From Fidelibacterota bacterium (lineage in GTDB: Bacteria > Pseudomonadota > Alphaproteobacteria > Rhodospirillales > Rhodospirillaceae): a DNA stretch of 64,000 nt. A program made the position numbers and the translations under genes. The first letter of the stretch is position 1. Every line of letters begins with the position of its first letter. Of this stretch, positions 18,613 to 30,069 are shown piece after piece. Below the pieces are notes generated by a model. It did no database searches, was not told the DNA's origin, and saw nothing but the letters and a program-made list of their open reading frames with translations. Where the stretch lies: contig CANJPQ010000005.1 of NCBI GenBank assembly GCA_947476275.1, forward strand, positions 109,504 through 173,503. The letters are read 5' to 3'.

Positions 18613-20811
18613 TTACATCCGGTAGGTCAGAGTTCCCATGACTTCGCGCGGCGGCTGGATGATGAAACCACCGAGGCCGAGGGAGCCAGAGTTGAAGGTG
18701 TGCTTGTCCTGCAGGTTCTTCACCGAGAGGCGGGCTTCCCACTTGCTTTCGAGGGTGAGCGCCACATAGGCATCGACGCGGCTGTAGGGGTTGATGATGA
18801 AGTCGTTGCTGACGCTGACGAAGTACTTGCCGGTGCGGTACCAGTCGCCGCCGATGTTGATCTTCGCATCCTTGTTGCCGAGCGTGATCGGGATGCCGTA
18901 GTCGACGCCGAGGGTGAAGGTATAGCTCGGCACCTGCGGCGGCTTGGCGCTACCGAAGGTGGCCGCCGCGGTGGCCGCGCCCGAACCCGGCACGATGCGG
19001 CGATACTTGCCGCTCTCGAAGGCCGCGTTGGCGAACAGGGTCAGGTTGTCGACCGGCACGAAGGTGGTCTCGAGCTCGAGCCCCTTGATGGTCTGGTCGG
19101 CGGAGTTCAGGTTGGGGAACACAGCGCCCCCGCCCGGCAGGATGACCGTGGTGTTGAACACCACATCGTTGATGCGGTTCACGAAGTACGCGGCGTTGAC
19201 GCGCACGCGCTTGTTGAACAGATCGGTCTTAATACCGGCTTCGTAGCTCCAGTTGGTTTCCGGGCGATAGGGCAGCGCGCCTTCGTTAATGTCGAAGATC
19301 ACGATGCCGTTGTAGCCGCCGGACTTGAAGCCGCGCGCCGCACTCACGTACAGCATCATGCTGTCGATCGAGCCCGAGGTCGGCACGGTGTAGTCGAGGC
19401 CGAACTTCGGCGTCGCGGCGGAGTAGGTATTTGCAAGGCTCACGCGACCGCCGCTGCCCGGCACCAGGGACGACGGCAAGCGGAGGGTGAACAGCTTGAA
19501 GCGCTTGCTGTCATGCAGCCAGCGGAGGCCGGCGGTGGCCTTCAGGGCGTCGGTGATCTTGTAGCTCGCCTGGCCGAAGAACGAGATGCTGTTGGTCTGC
19601 GACTTCTCGTTGCTGGTCGAGGTGGGCGTGAAGAACTGCCAGCCGAAATCCTGGCCAGAGTTTTCGTGCAGATAGTACGCACCGAACAGGTAGTCGAGAC
19701 GATCGTCCGCAGCCTTGCCTTGGAGCTGCAGTTCCTGGGTGTACTCATCCGAGTTAGTGCCGATGGCCGACATGATCGCACCGACGCCGCCGAAGTCGGT
19801 GGTGAAGTAGTCCTTCGTATTCACGTAGGCAGAGATCGACTTCAACGTCGCGCCGCCGAAATCGTAGGACATCGTCAGCGACGCCAGTAGCTGTTCATTG
19901 CGCGCGTTGGGCTGCGGCGAAATGAACGACGGGGTGCGCGCGGTCACGTCGGGCCGGTTGATGGTGTAGAAGCCGAACGCGGGCACGAGGGAGTCGTTCG
20001 TGAACTGACCCGCCGCCGAGATCGGGCGCGGCGTGGCCGGCACCTGCTGGAGGGAGTCGTTGGTGCTCTTCATGTACGACACGGTCGCGATCGCATCGAA
20101 ATTCTCGGTGCCCATGTAGCGCAGCTTGCCGCGCACGGCGTAGTTGTTCTCCTTACCGACATCCTTGCCGGTGGCGCGGTTGGTGAACTCGCCGCCCTTG
20201 CCGTTCGCCTGCGCCGCGATCGAGCCGGCCCACTTATCGCCAAGCGGACCGCCTGTCGTCATGCTGGCGCGGTACTGATTCCAGTTGCCGTAACCGCCGG
20301 AGACCGAGAGCCACGGATCGGTGCCGGGCGTCTTACTGATGAACTTGATCGCGCCGGCCAGCGTGTTGCGGCCATAGAGCGTGCCTTGAGGACCGCGCAG
20401 CACTTCCACGCGCTCCACGTCGGCGAGCTGCGCATTGTTGCCGTTCAGGCGCGCGATGTAGACGTCGTCGACATACAGGCCGAACGGACCTTCGGCGGTG
20501 GCCAGCGACGCATCCTGAATGGTCGAGCCGCGCAGCGAAGGCGAGAGGTTGTTCGGCGTGGTGACGTTGTTGGTCATCTTCAGGCTGGGGACCAGGCGCT
20601 GAAGGTCCTGCGAATCGGTGATCTGACGGTTCTGCAGGGCTTCCGGCGAGATTGCGGTCACGGCCACAGGAACGGTCTGGAGCGATTCCTCGCGGCGCTG
20701 CGCCGTCACGGTGATCTCTTCCAGGCCTCCGGAGGAGGTTTGGGCGAAGGCGATGCCGCTGCTTATCAAGCCGGCGGCTAGAATCGTGGTGCTGCGCAGA
20801 ATGCTTTTCAT
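18613..20811 (-). CDS. TonB-dependent receptor
   Basis: A 732-residue outer-membrane receptor. The ATG at 20811 has AGGGGGA upstream and opens a signal peptide ending at IAFAQ. A TonB box EEITVTAQRREES follows, then a plug domain with VERVEVLRGPQGTLYGRNTLAG, and a barrel ending in LTYRM with the aromatic-rich final strand expected of porin-like barrels. The long open frame further upstream is chance. It is divergent from an AraC regulator, which probably controls it. The barrel is of the type annotated for complex carbon substrates in Sphingomonads and relatives; the ligand is unknown. Confidence 0.95.
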   Translation of the reverse strand: MKSILRSTTILAAGLISSGIAFAQTSSGGLEEITVTAQRREESLQTVPVAVTAISPEALQNRQITDSQDLQRLVPSLKMTNNVTTPNNLSPSLRGSTIQDASLATAEGPFGLYVDDVYIARLNGNNAQLADVERVEVLRGPQGTLYGRNTLAGAIKFISKTPGTDPWLSVSGGYGNWNQYRASMTTGGPLGDKWAGSIAAQANGKGGEFTNRATGKDVGKENNYAVRGKLRYMGTENFDAIATVSYMKSTNDSLQQVPATPRPISAAGQFTNDSLVPAFGFYTINRPDVTARTPSFISPQPNARNEQLLASLTMSYDFGGATLKSISAYVNTKDYFTTDFGGVGAIMSAIGTNSDEYTQELQLQGKAADDRLDYLFGAYYLHENSGQDFGWQFFTPTSTSNEKSQTNSISFFGQASYKITDALKATAGLRWLHDSKRFKLFTLRLPSSLVPGSGGRVSLANTYSAATPKFGLDYTVPTSGSIDSMMLYVSAARGFKSGGYNGIVIFDINEGALPYRPETNWSYEAGIKTDLFNKRVRVNAAYFVNRINDVVFNTTVILPGGGAVFPNLNSADQTIKGLELETTFVPVDNLTLFANAAFESGKYRRIVPGSGAATAAATFGSAKPPQVPSYTFTLGVDYGIPITLGNKDAKINIGGDWYRTGKYFVSVSNDFIINPYSRVDAYVALTLESKWEARLSVKNLQDKHTFNSGSLGLGGFIIQPPREVMGTLTYRM

Positions 20812-20857
20812 TGGGAAGTCCCCCTTTGTTGCTACCGCGGCGTTTGGGATCGCGCGC

Positions 20858-20896
20858 AAATCCACCACGCGATTAACTGGCCGCCGAAATCCACCA
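20858..20896. promoter_or_regulatory. Direct repeats AAATCCACCA in the TonB receptor/AraC divergent promoter region
   Basis: The decamer AAATCCACCA occurs at 20858-20867 and 20887-20896, 29 bp apart, in the 159-bp region between the divergent receptor and araC-type genes. AraC proteins commonly bind direct repeats on one face of DNA. That this is the operator is inference. Confidence 0.4.
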
Positions 20897-20970
20897 GAGG
20901 GTTTGATCTTGCGCGATCTAGCGCGCGAACCTGTTGCAAAATCTGATCCAATCATGGTCTGAATCATAAA

Positions 20971-21870
20971 ATGAAGATCATTGTTGCCCCAGAGCCACTC
21001 GCTCCGACCGAAGCGCGCTTCGGCAGCTACATCAACTGGGCGATCTCGCAAGATATCGGCCCTTACCGGCTTGCGGAGTTGGATGGTCCGTGGCCGGTGA
21101 CGGTCACGTACATGCGCGCGCCGCCCGGCGCGATGCGGCGCCCACGCGAAACCTTCCACGACCTTTTCATCTCGCTGCGCACGGTGGACCTGTGGGAGCG
21201 CAGCGGCGGACGCCGGCGTCGCTACATCTTCCGCCGTGGCACGATTGGCTTCACCGCCGCCGGCACCACCTGGAACATCGCCTGGTCCGGGCAGATCGAG
21301 GGTTTCGGATTCCTGTTCGATGACGCGGTGCTGCGGCGCGCACTCGGTGCGGACGCCGATGCGGTGCGCTGGCGCCTGGCGCTGTCGGATCATGCACCGG
21401 CGATCGGCTTCCTCGGCATCGAGATCGCGAGCCAGGTGTTCGCCGGATTTCCCGACGGGCGTGATCACGTCGACCAGATGCTTGAGACGTTCCTGGGCAT
21501 GGCGGCGCGGCGCTATGGCGCGAAGCCCGAGCGCGATGCCGCCAAGCTGGGACGTCATCATCCGCAAGTGCAGCGCGCGATTGTCTATATCGACGAACAC
21601 CTGGGCGAACACTTCGCCCTGGACGATGTGTGCTTGGCGGCGGATATCTCCGTCGCGCACCTGAATCGCAGCTTCCAGGCCGAGGTCGGCACGTCGGTGT
21701 GGCAATATGTCAAGGCGCGGCGCCTGGAGAAGGCGCACGACCTGCTTCTGACCACGGCGCACCCGGTCGCCACCGTGGCGGCGACCTGCGGCTTCGGCTC
21801 CACCGCGCATTTCACCAATGCCTTTCGCGCCCGCTACGGTGTCGCGCCGAGCGCCTCGCGATCCAAGTAA
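20971..21870 (+). CDS. AraC-family transcriptional regulator
   Basis: A 299-residue regulator. The N-terminal two-thirds are a sensor domain of unrecognised ligand. The C-terminal domain (about residues 200-297) has two helix-turn-helix units, with FALDDVCLAADISVAHLNRSF in the first and ATVAATCGFGSTAHFTNAFR in the second, matching the AraC consensus. There is no obvious Shine-Dalgarno before the ATG, so it may be poorly translated or leaderless. It is divergent from the TonB receptor gene and likely activates it. Confidence 0.92.
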   Translation: MKIIVAPEPLAPTEARFGSYINWAISQDIGPYRLAELDGPWPVTVTYMRAPPGAMRRPRETFHDLFISLRTVDLWERSGGRRRRYIFRRGTIGFTAAGTTWNIAWSGQIEGFGFLFDDAVLRRALGADADAVRWRLALSDHAPAIGFLGIEIASQVFAGFPDGRDHVDQMLETFLGMAARRYGAKPERDAAKLGRHHPQVQRAIVYIDEHLGEHFALDDVCLAADISVAHLNRSFQAEVGTSVWQYVKARRLEKAHDLLLTTAHPVATVAATCGFGSTAHFTNAFRARYGVAPSASRSK

Positions 21871-22494
21871 GGTGGGGTCAAATACGCGCAGGCGTTTGCG
21901 CGTATTTACGCGCGAAATACGCGCGGAAAATTCGGCCGCGCGGGGCCGCAGCACCGCGGGCTGCCACCGCGCATTTACGCGGTGAATACGCGGTGGAAAT
22001 TTCGCGGGCAGGGCTGGCTTTTCCACAACCGTCGTCCGTAAGTCCAAGCCCCGTCCCCACCATGGAAGCGATTCGGGATTCCGTCAAAGCTCACGGTGTG
22101 TGCAGGAGGTGCGCGCGGCCATGTCCAGCCATCGGACAGATGTCGTCACCCGAAATGCGCCCGCGGGAAACTGCGAGGTTTATTCGGGCCGAGCACAGGA
22201 ACGACGCGCACCCCGGACACGGTGCGGGTGTGACGACTTCTCGGGCGGCCCTCTCCTCAGGGAGCGGGCCGTTTGCATGTCTACCTGTAGGGTGGCTGAA
22301 GGATCTGCATCCCGCATTCTCGTCCCAGCAGACGGGCGCTAGGTAGTTACCGAGCCTTATTGCGTGCAATGGGGAGAGGGTAAACTTGGTTTGGCCTATT
22401 CCGCGTAACACGCGCAACTCGCACGCGTGCTGTTTGGAACATCGCGCGCCGAATCCGCCGCCTACCCTGATGCGCCCCTTCATTCAGGACGAAA
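21871..22494. other. Long intergenic region (624 bp) with repeat cluster
   Basis: No convincing gene. The first 140 bp carry alternating CGCG-rich inverted repeats (21880-22008). The rest has only short frames without ribosome sites; a region near 22230-22275 can form a GC-rich hairpin. The response regulator promoter should lie near the end. Confidence 0.55.
21880..22008. repeat. CGCG-rich alternating inverted-repeat cluster
   Basis: AAATACGCGC appears at 21880-21889 and 21915-21924 with its reverse complement GCGCGTATTT at 21898-21907, so the middle copy can pair with either neighbour. A second, related unit 60 bp on has ACCGCG/CGCGGT arms (21966-21971, 21978-21983) and a direct ACGCGGTG-AAT-ACGCGGTG. 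The two units look like diverged copies of one short palindromic element. Confidence 0.75.
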
Positions 22495-22938
22495 ATGGAC
22501 ATGCGCAAGGTCTTGATCGCCGAGGACGACGTGATGATCGCCGATATGATCGAAGCGGTCCTTGTCGCGCACGGATATGAGATCTGCGGCATCGCCACGA
22601 CGGTCGCTGAGGCGATTGAGGTCGCTAGGCGCAGCCCACCCGATTTTGCGGTCATCGACCACCGGCTTGCCGACGGCGACCTTGGCACGGATGTCGCAAA
22701 CTACATTCATGAGCTCGGACATGTCGGCGTGCTTTACGCCACGGGCAACGTGAGGGAGCTGATGGCCACGGCGGTCACGGGACACGCCTGCATCTCAAAG
22801 CCATATAGCGAAGACGATCTCCTGCGCGGTCTCGAGATCGTCAGCGAAATCGTTACCACTGGAAAGGCGTCGCCGCCGTTTCCCCGCGGGTTCAAGCTTA
22901 TGCCGATGCACGCGCGCTCGGAGCTGGCTGTCGAATGA
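22495..22938 (+). CDS. Single-domain response regulator
   Basis: A 147-residue CheY-like receiver without output domain. The acidic pocket is E10/D11/D12 (LIAEDD), the phosphoacceptor is D55 (FAVIDHRL) and the conserved lysine is K102 (CISKPY). Such stand-alone receivers relay phosphate or control a partner by protein contact. AGGA precedes the ATG. It overlaps the downstream histidine kinase by four bases, so the two form a pair. The output is unknown. Confidence 0.92.
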   Translation: MDMRKVLIAEDDVMIADMIEAVLVAHGYEICGIATTVAEAIEVARRSPPDFAVIDHRLADGDLGTDVANYIHELGHVGVLYATGNVRELMATAVTGHACISKPYSEDDLLRGLEIVSEIVTTGKASPPFPRGFKLMPMHARSELAVE

Positions 22939-24110
22939 CCGCTGACGCCGCCAAAGTTCAAGACTTGCTGCGCCAACAGAGAGCAATCGCCCAATTCGGC
23001 AGTTTTGCCCTGCGCCACAGCAACCTTCAGGAAGTGCTGGAGGAAGCGGTGCGGGTGTGCGCCGAAGGTCTGGGCGTGCCGTTCTCAAAGATCTGCCGCT
23101 ACCGTGCGGCAGAAAAAGATCTTGTCATTGAAACCGGGTTTGGATGGAACGCGGGCGTGATCGGCACCGTCGTTCCGGCTGACGACTCCTCACCACAAGG
23201 GCGGGCGTTTTCCACGGGCAAGCCGTCGATCTGCCGGGATCTGCGCCGCGAAAATGAATTCGAGTTACCGCCCTTCTATGAGGCGCACGGCATCATTTCG
23301 ACCGTCGACGTGCTGATCAAGGGCAACGGCAATCCGTACGGCGTGCTTGAGATCGATAGCGACCAACAGCACGACTACGACGAGCACGACATCAATTTCC
23401 TGACCAGCTTCGCGAACGTGTTGGCCGAGGCCGTGGCCACATCGGTGCGTGTGGCACTGCTGCAGAGCGCAATCGAAGACAAGGATCGGCTGCTGGAGCA
23501 GAAGAAAATCCTGGCGGAAGAACTCCAGCATCGGGTGCGCAACAATCTCCAGCTGGTCAATTCCATGCTGAACCAATATCTCGGGGACACGGTCGACGAG
23601 ACGGGACGCAAGGCGATCCGGGCGATTGCGCGCCGGGTGACGAGCGTCGCCGAAGTCTACGACCATCTGCTCGGCAGCGAGATGACGCGGACGACGGATT
23701 TCGGCGGCTATGTGAAATCGCTTTGCCGAACCTTGGCGGACACGCAAATTGCGTCGCAGATCACGCTGACGTGCGAGAGCGACGAGGTGCGCCTGAGTCT
23801 CGACATTGTGACGGCGCTGGGCATCGTCATTGCGGAACTGGTGACCAACAGCTTCGATCACGCGTTCCCGGACGGCGACGGCGCCATCACGGTCACGGTC
23901 CGCGGATCCGCCAACGGCGAAGACACGGCGCGCGTGACCGTGAGCGACGACGGCCAGGGCTTCACACCCCAGGCCGAGAGTAAGCGCCGCGGTCTCGGCC
24001 TCGCGCACCGTTTGGTGGAACAGGTTCATGGAACCTTGAGCCACCGCGCGGGCAGCGGGACGGCGTGGGAGATTAACTTCCCCGTGGCGCGTGAGCCGGT
24101 CGCGGCGTAA
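22935..24110 (+). CDS. GAF-domain sensor histidine kinase, HisKA_2 type
   Basis: A 391-residue cytoplasmic kinase with no membrane segment. A GAF domain spans about residues 25-170, followed by a short coiled coil. HisKA_2 follows with phospho-accepting H199 in ELQHRVRNNLQLV, then a HATPase_c domain with an N box in ELVTNSFDHAFP and DDGQGF and GLGLAHRLVEQ glycine boxes. HisKA_2/HWE kinases are common in Alphaproteobacteria and often feed the general stress response, but no phyR, nepR or ecfG gene is here. It is coupled to the receiver gene upstream. Confidence 0.92.
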   Translation: MTADAAKVQDLLRQQRAIAQFGSFALRHSNLQEVLEEAVRVCAEGLGVPFSKICRYRAAEKDLVIETGFGWNAGVIGTVVPADDSSPQGRAFSTGKPSICRDLRRENEFELPPFYEAHGIISTVDVLIKGNGNPYGVLEIDSDQQHDYDEHDINFLTSFANVLAEAVATSVRVALLQSAIEDKDRLLEQKKILAEELQHRVRNNLQLVNSMLNQYLGDTVDETGRKAIRAIARRVTSVAEVYDHLLGSEMTRTTDFGGYVKSLCRTLADTQIASQITLTCESDEVRLSLDIVTALGIVIAELVTNSFDHAFPDGDGAITVTVRGSANGEDTARVTVSDDGQGFTPQAESKRRGLGLAHRLVEQVHGTLSHRAGSGTAWEINFPVAREPVAA

Positions 24111-24139
24111 ATCTCGGAGCGCCGTTCGAAAACAAAAAA

Positions 24140-24161
24140 CCCCGCGTCTTACGACGCGGGG
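24140..24161. terminator. Bidirectional terminator between the kinase gene and acnA
   Basis: Perfect 9-bp stem CCCCGCGTC/GACGCGGGG with a 4-base loop. It is flanked by A-rich sequence on the left and TTGTT on the right, so it can terminate the rightward kinase transcript and the leftward acnA transcript. Confidence 0.85.
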
Positions 24162-24185
24162 TTGTTCGTTGCGATGGCGCGGTGG

Positions 24186-26879
<2,694 letters not shown>

Positions 26880-27075
26880 GCGATGACCCTGTTTCATTTG
26901 GGAAATATGCGTTTGGACGACCCGCCCGGCGGCTGTGGATACGCCGCCGCACTCCGCCCCCCGGTGTTAGGGCGCATCATCCACATCCACGGGCCCTTGT
27001 CCAGGCGCGCTACCGCGTCATTCAGAACCAAGTCTTTGGCGGACAAGCGCTTTCCTGTCCTGCTATTGTCGACCC

Positions 27076-27750
27076 ATGGGTGCGGAGGGGTTTGAACAGG
27101 CGACATTTTCCGGCACCGGGCTGGCATGCCGGCGCGGTGGGCGGACTGTATTCGCCGATCTGGCTTTTAACCTCGAAAATGGCGGGGCCCTGGTCCTGCG
27201 GGGCGCCAATGGCAGCGGCAAGACCACTTTGCTGCGCCTGATGGCCGGTTTGAGCGTGCCGACGGCCGGGCAACTGGCCTGGAACGGCACGGATGCCTTC
27301 GACGACCCGGACGCCCATGGCGCCCGGACCCGCTTTGTCGGCCACCTGGACGGCCTGAAGCCCTCCATGACCGCCGCGGAGAACCTGGCTTTTGCCGCCC
27401 AGCTGTGGGGCGACGGGACCGCCGCCCGGGTGGGCGGGGCGCTCGAGGCCTTCGGCTTAGGCCGCCTTGCCGAATTGCCGGTGCGGGTGCTGTCGGCCGG
27501 ACAGCGCCATCGCCTTGCCCTGGCACGCCTGATGGTGGTGCCCGCCCCCCTTTGGCTGCTGGACGAGCCGGGCAACGCGCTCGACGACGACTCGCAGCGC
27601 GCGCTCGCGCGTGTCATCGCCGACCATCGGGCGCGCGGCGGCATGATCGTGGTGGCGGCCCATGGGGCGGCGCCGATGAGCGACGGTATGACGCTCGACG
27701 TCAGCAGTTTCGCTGCAGCTATTCCACCGCACTGGAGCGACGCGGCGTGA
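27076..27750 (+). CDS. ccmA: Heme exporter ATPase CcmA
   Basis: A 224-residue ABC ATPase of the cytochrome c maturation (System I) machinery. Walker A is GANGSGKT (43-50), the signature is LSAGQRHRLALARL and Walker B is LWLLDEPGNALD, all with the CcmA variant spacing. With CcmB it powers release of holo-CcmE from CcmC/CcmD. It opens the complete ccmABCDEFGHI set and its stop overlaps the GTG start of ccmB. Confidence 0.95.
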   Translation: MGAEGFEQATFSGTGLACRRGGRTVFADLAFNLENGGALVLRGANGSGKTTLLRLMAGLSVPTAGQLAWNGTDAFDDPDAHGARTRFVGHLDGLKPSMTAAENLAFAAQLWGDGTAARVGGALEAFGLGRLAELPVRVLSAGQRHRLALARLMVVPAPLWLLDEPGNALDDDSQRALARVIADHRARGGMIVVAAHGAAPMSDGMTLDVSSFAAAIPPHWSDAA

Positions 27751-28412
27751 GCGGGTTTGGCGTCATTCTCGCGCGCGATCTCAAACTCGCGCTGCGGCAA
27801 AGTGGCGATAGCCTTACGGCCATCGGCTTTTTCGCCATTGCCACGGTGCTGTTCCCGTTCGGCGTCGGGCCCGAAAGCGAGATCCTGGCGCGCATTTCCG
27901 GCGGTGTGTTGTGGGTGACGGCGCTGCTGGCGTCGCTGCTGTCGCTTGAACGGGTGTTCGCGACCGACTTCGAGGACGGCACGCTCGACCAACTGTTGCT
28001 CTCCGGCACGCCGGTGTCGCTGATCGTGCTGGCGAAGGTGGTGGCGCATTGGGCGACCACGGGGATTCCGCTGATCATCGCCGCCCCGATCCTTGCGCCG
28101 ACCCTGCATCTGCCGGCGAGCGGCTATGGCCCGCTGCTGGCGGCCCTGGCGCTGGGCACGCCGACCCTGAGCCTGATCGGCGCCGTGGGCGCCGCGCTGG
28201 TCCTGGGCGCGCGGCGCGGGGGGGTGCTGCTGTCCCTGCTGGTCCTGCCGCTATACGTGCCGGTGCTGATCTTCGGGACGGCGGCGGTGGAAGCTGGCAT
28301 CACCGACATGGCCGTGCGGCCACCTTTGCTGGTGCTGGCGGGTATGTTCGTCCTGGCCTTAACCATGGCGCCGTTCGCCACGGCGGTGGCCCTGCGGCAG
28401 GCCGCCCAATAG
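27747..28412 (+). CDS. ccmB: Heme exporter membrane subunit CcmB
   Basis: A 221-residue polytopic membrane protein, the ABC partner of CcmA. GTG 27747 overlaps the ccmA TGA (GTGA), giving the usual family length; the longer open frame is a chance extension through ccmA. It starts SGFGVILARDLKLALRQ and has six hydrophobic segments and the characteristic FATDFEDGTLDQLLLSGTP loop. Confidence 0.94.
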   Translation: MSGFGVILARDLKLALRQSGDSLTAIGFFAIATVLFPFGVGPESEILARISGGVLWVTALLASLLSLERVFATDFEDGTLDQLLLSGTPVSLIVLAKVVAHWATTGIPLIIAAPILAPTLHLPASGYGPLLAALALGTPTLSLIGAVGAALVLGARRGGVLLSLLVLPLYVPVLIFGTAAVEAGITDMAVRPPLLVLAGMFVLALTMAPFATAVALRQAAQ

Positions 28413-28513
28413 GACCAAAGTCGGTAAGATTTGAACGCCCCATAACGTCCAAGTATCGGGTTTTTCGCCTTAAATCATGGCGGTTGGGCACACCTTGGGC
28501 TACATCATCGGCC

Positions 28514-29272
28514 ATGCATAAGTACGCCAATCCGACGGAATTCATGCGCATCGCCAATGCGGTCCTGCCGTGGGCCGCGGGCGTGACCGTGATCTGTTTC
28601 ATGGTCGGCCTGCCCCTGGCCCTGATCGCCTCGCCGGCGGATTACCAGCAGGGCGAGGCCTACCGCATCATGTACATCCACGTGCCGTCGGCGTGGATGG
28701 GGCTGATGGTCTATTCGATCATGGCGGGCGGCAGTGCGGGCTTCCTGATCTGGCGCCATCCGATCGCGCATCTGGTGGCGCGAGCGTCGGCGCCGCTGGG
28801 GGCGATCTTCACGGCGCTGTGTCTCGTCACCGGCATGCTGTGGGGCCAGCCCATGTGGGGCACCTTCTGGGTGTGGGACGCGCGGCTGACGTCGATGCTG
28901 ATGCTGTTCTTCCTGTATCTCGGCTATCTCGCCCTGGGCGAAGCATTCGAGGACCCGGAGCGCGGCGACAAGGCCGCCGCGGTGCTGGCGCTGGTCGGCA
29001 CGGTGAACCTGCCGATCATCCACTTCTCGGTGGAGTGGTGGAACACGCTGCACCAGCCGTCCATCTTCACCATGAAGGGCATGACCATCAGCGCCGACAT
29101 GATCTGGCCGCTGTTCGCCATGGTGTTCGCCTTCATGGGTTACTACGTGTGCATTCTGGTGTTGCGCCTGCGCAGCGAAATCCTGAACGCGAAAATCCGC
29201 AACGCGCGCTCGGCGCGCGCCGCGCAGCCGATGAGCGCGACCACAACGGCAGCGACACAAGGCGCGCCATGA
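28514..29272 (+). CDS. ccmC: Heme-handling protein CcmC
   Basis: A 252-residue inner-membrane protein that presents heme to CcmE. The periplasmic tryptophan-rich motif is WGTFWVWDARLTS. Heme-coordinating histidines are expected in YIHVPSAWM and in the PIIHFSVEWWNTLHQ loop. Six membrane helices are evident. ATG 28514 matches the family start. A 101-bp gap after ccmB leaves room for an internal promoter. The C-terminus (SARAAQPMSATTTAATQ) is a variable tail overlapping ccmD by four bases. Confidence 0.95.
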   Translation: MHKYANPTEFMRIANAVLPWAAGVTVICFMVGLPLALIASPADYQQGEAYRIMYIHVPSAWMGLMVYSIMAGGSAGFLIWRHPIAHLVARASAPLGAIFTALCLVTGMLWGQPMWGTFWVWDARLTSMLMLFFLYLGYLALGEAFEDPERGDKAAAVLALVGTVNLPIIHFSVEWWNTLHQPSIFTMKGMTISADMIWPLFAMVFAFMGYYVCILVLRLRSEILNAKIRNARSARAAQPMSATTTAATQGAP

Positions 29273-29436
29273 TCGATCACCTGATCCACATGGGCGGCTA
29301 TGCCGCATACGTCTGGCCGGCTTATGGCCTGGCGACCGTATGCATCGTCGGCTTGTACGTGACGACGCGCCGCACCTTGAAAGCGCGCGAGCAGGAATTC
29401 GAACGGCTCAAGCGCGAACGCCGCGAAGGACCCTAG
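29269..29436 (+). CDS. ccmD: Heme exporter protein CcmD
   Basis: A 55-residue protein with one membrane helix (residues about 13-32) and a charged cytoplasmic tail (LKAREQEFERLKRERREG), exactly the CcmD layout. It helps release holo-CcmE from CcmC. The ATG overlaps the ccmC stop (ATGA) and the stop lies three bases before ccmE. Confidence 0.9.
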   Translation: MIDHLIHMGGYAAYVWPAYGLATVCIVGLYVTTRRTLKAREQEFERLKRERREGP

Positions 29437-29439
29437 GTC

Positions 29440-29895
29440 ATGGCACTGACGCGCAAGACACGTCGCATGTACTTCATCGGCCTCGGACTGCTCGGCCTGT
29501 TCGGCGGCGCGGCCCTGATGCTGAGCGCGTTCCAAGACAACTTGGTGTTCTTCCGCAGCCCGAGCGAGATCGCCGCCAACCGGCCGTCGCCGACGCAGCG
29601 CTTGCGCATCGGTGGGCTGGTGGAAGTCGGCTCGATTGCGAAGACCGGCGAGAACGTGACCTTCTCCGTGACCGACAACGAGCACGTCTTGAAGGTGAGC
29701 TACAAAGGCATCCTGCCGGACCTGTTCAAGGAAGGTCAGGGCGTGGTGGCCGAAGGCACCATGGGCGCCGACGGCGTGTTCGCCGCGCGCGAGGTGCTGG
29801 CCAAGCACGACGAGAACTACATGCCCCGCGAAGTGGCGGACGCGCTGAAGAAGAGCGGCCACTGGCAAGAAGGCGGCGCGCCGGCGAAGGAATAG
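29440..29895 (+). CDS. ccmE: Heme chaperone CcmE
   Basis: A 151-residue periplasmic heme chaperone anchored by an N-terminal helix (residues 10-30). The beta-barrel ends with the heme-attachment site: H123 with Y127 in AKHDENYMP, the standard HxxxY type. It carries heme from CcmC to the CcmF/CcmH ligase. It is followed by a 133-bp palindromic element before ccmF. Confidence 0.96.
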   Translation: MALTRKTRRMYFIGLGLLGLFGGAALMLSAFQDNLVFFRSPSEIAANRPSPTQRLRIGGLVEVGSIAKTGENVTFSVTDNEHVLKVSYKGILPDLFKEGQGVVAEGTMGADGVFAAREVLAKHDENYMPREVADALKKSGHWQEGGAPAKE

Positions 29896-29911
29896 CGCGA
29901 CGGGCTCCGGT

Positions 29912-30044
29912 CCCCTCGCCCCCTTGCGGGGAGAGGGAGGGGCCCATCGCGTAGCGATGGGAAGGTGAGGGGGTGGTTGCGCGACGCACCGACGGTGCGC
30001 GTTGAACGACCCCCACCCCTCCCCCTCCCCGCAAGGGGGAGGGG
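29912..30044. repeat. 133-bp palindromic intergenic element within the ccm operon
   Basis: About 30-bp terminal inverted repeats (left starting CCCCTCGCCCCCTTGCGGGG; right its near-exact reverse complement) enclose inner hairpins, including CCCATCGC-GTA-GCGATGGG. It sits between the ccmE stop and the ccmF start. It has no coding capacity and looks like a REP/MITE-type dispersed element. It could also act as an mRNA-stabilising or attenuating structure. Confidence 0.85.
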
Positions 30045-30069
30045 TTAAGAACGAGAGGCGACGTCTCAC

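Noticed and set aside
17707..19890. 727-residue plus-strand open frame
   Set aside because: Runs antisense to both the tandem hydrolase and the TonB receptor; spans a terminator and lacks motifs.
20812..22047. Long N-terminal extension of the TonB receptor frame
   Set aside because: The signal peptide and ribosome site place the start at 20811; the extension lies across the AraC gene on the opposite strand.
22091..22483. 130-residue minus-strand frame
   Set aside because: Only a chance frame in the long intergenic region; mixed composition and no start signals.
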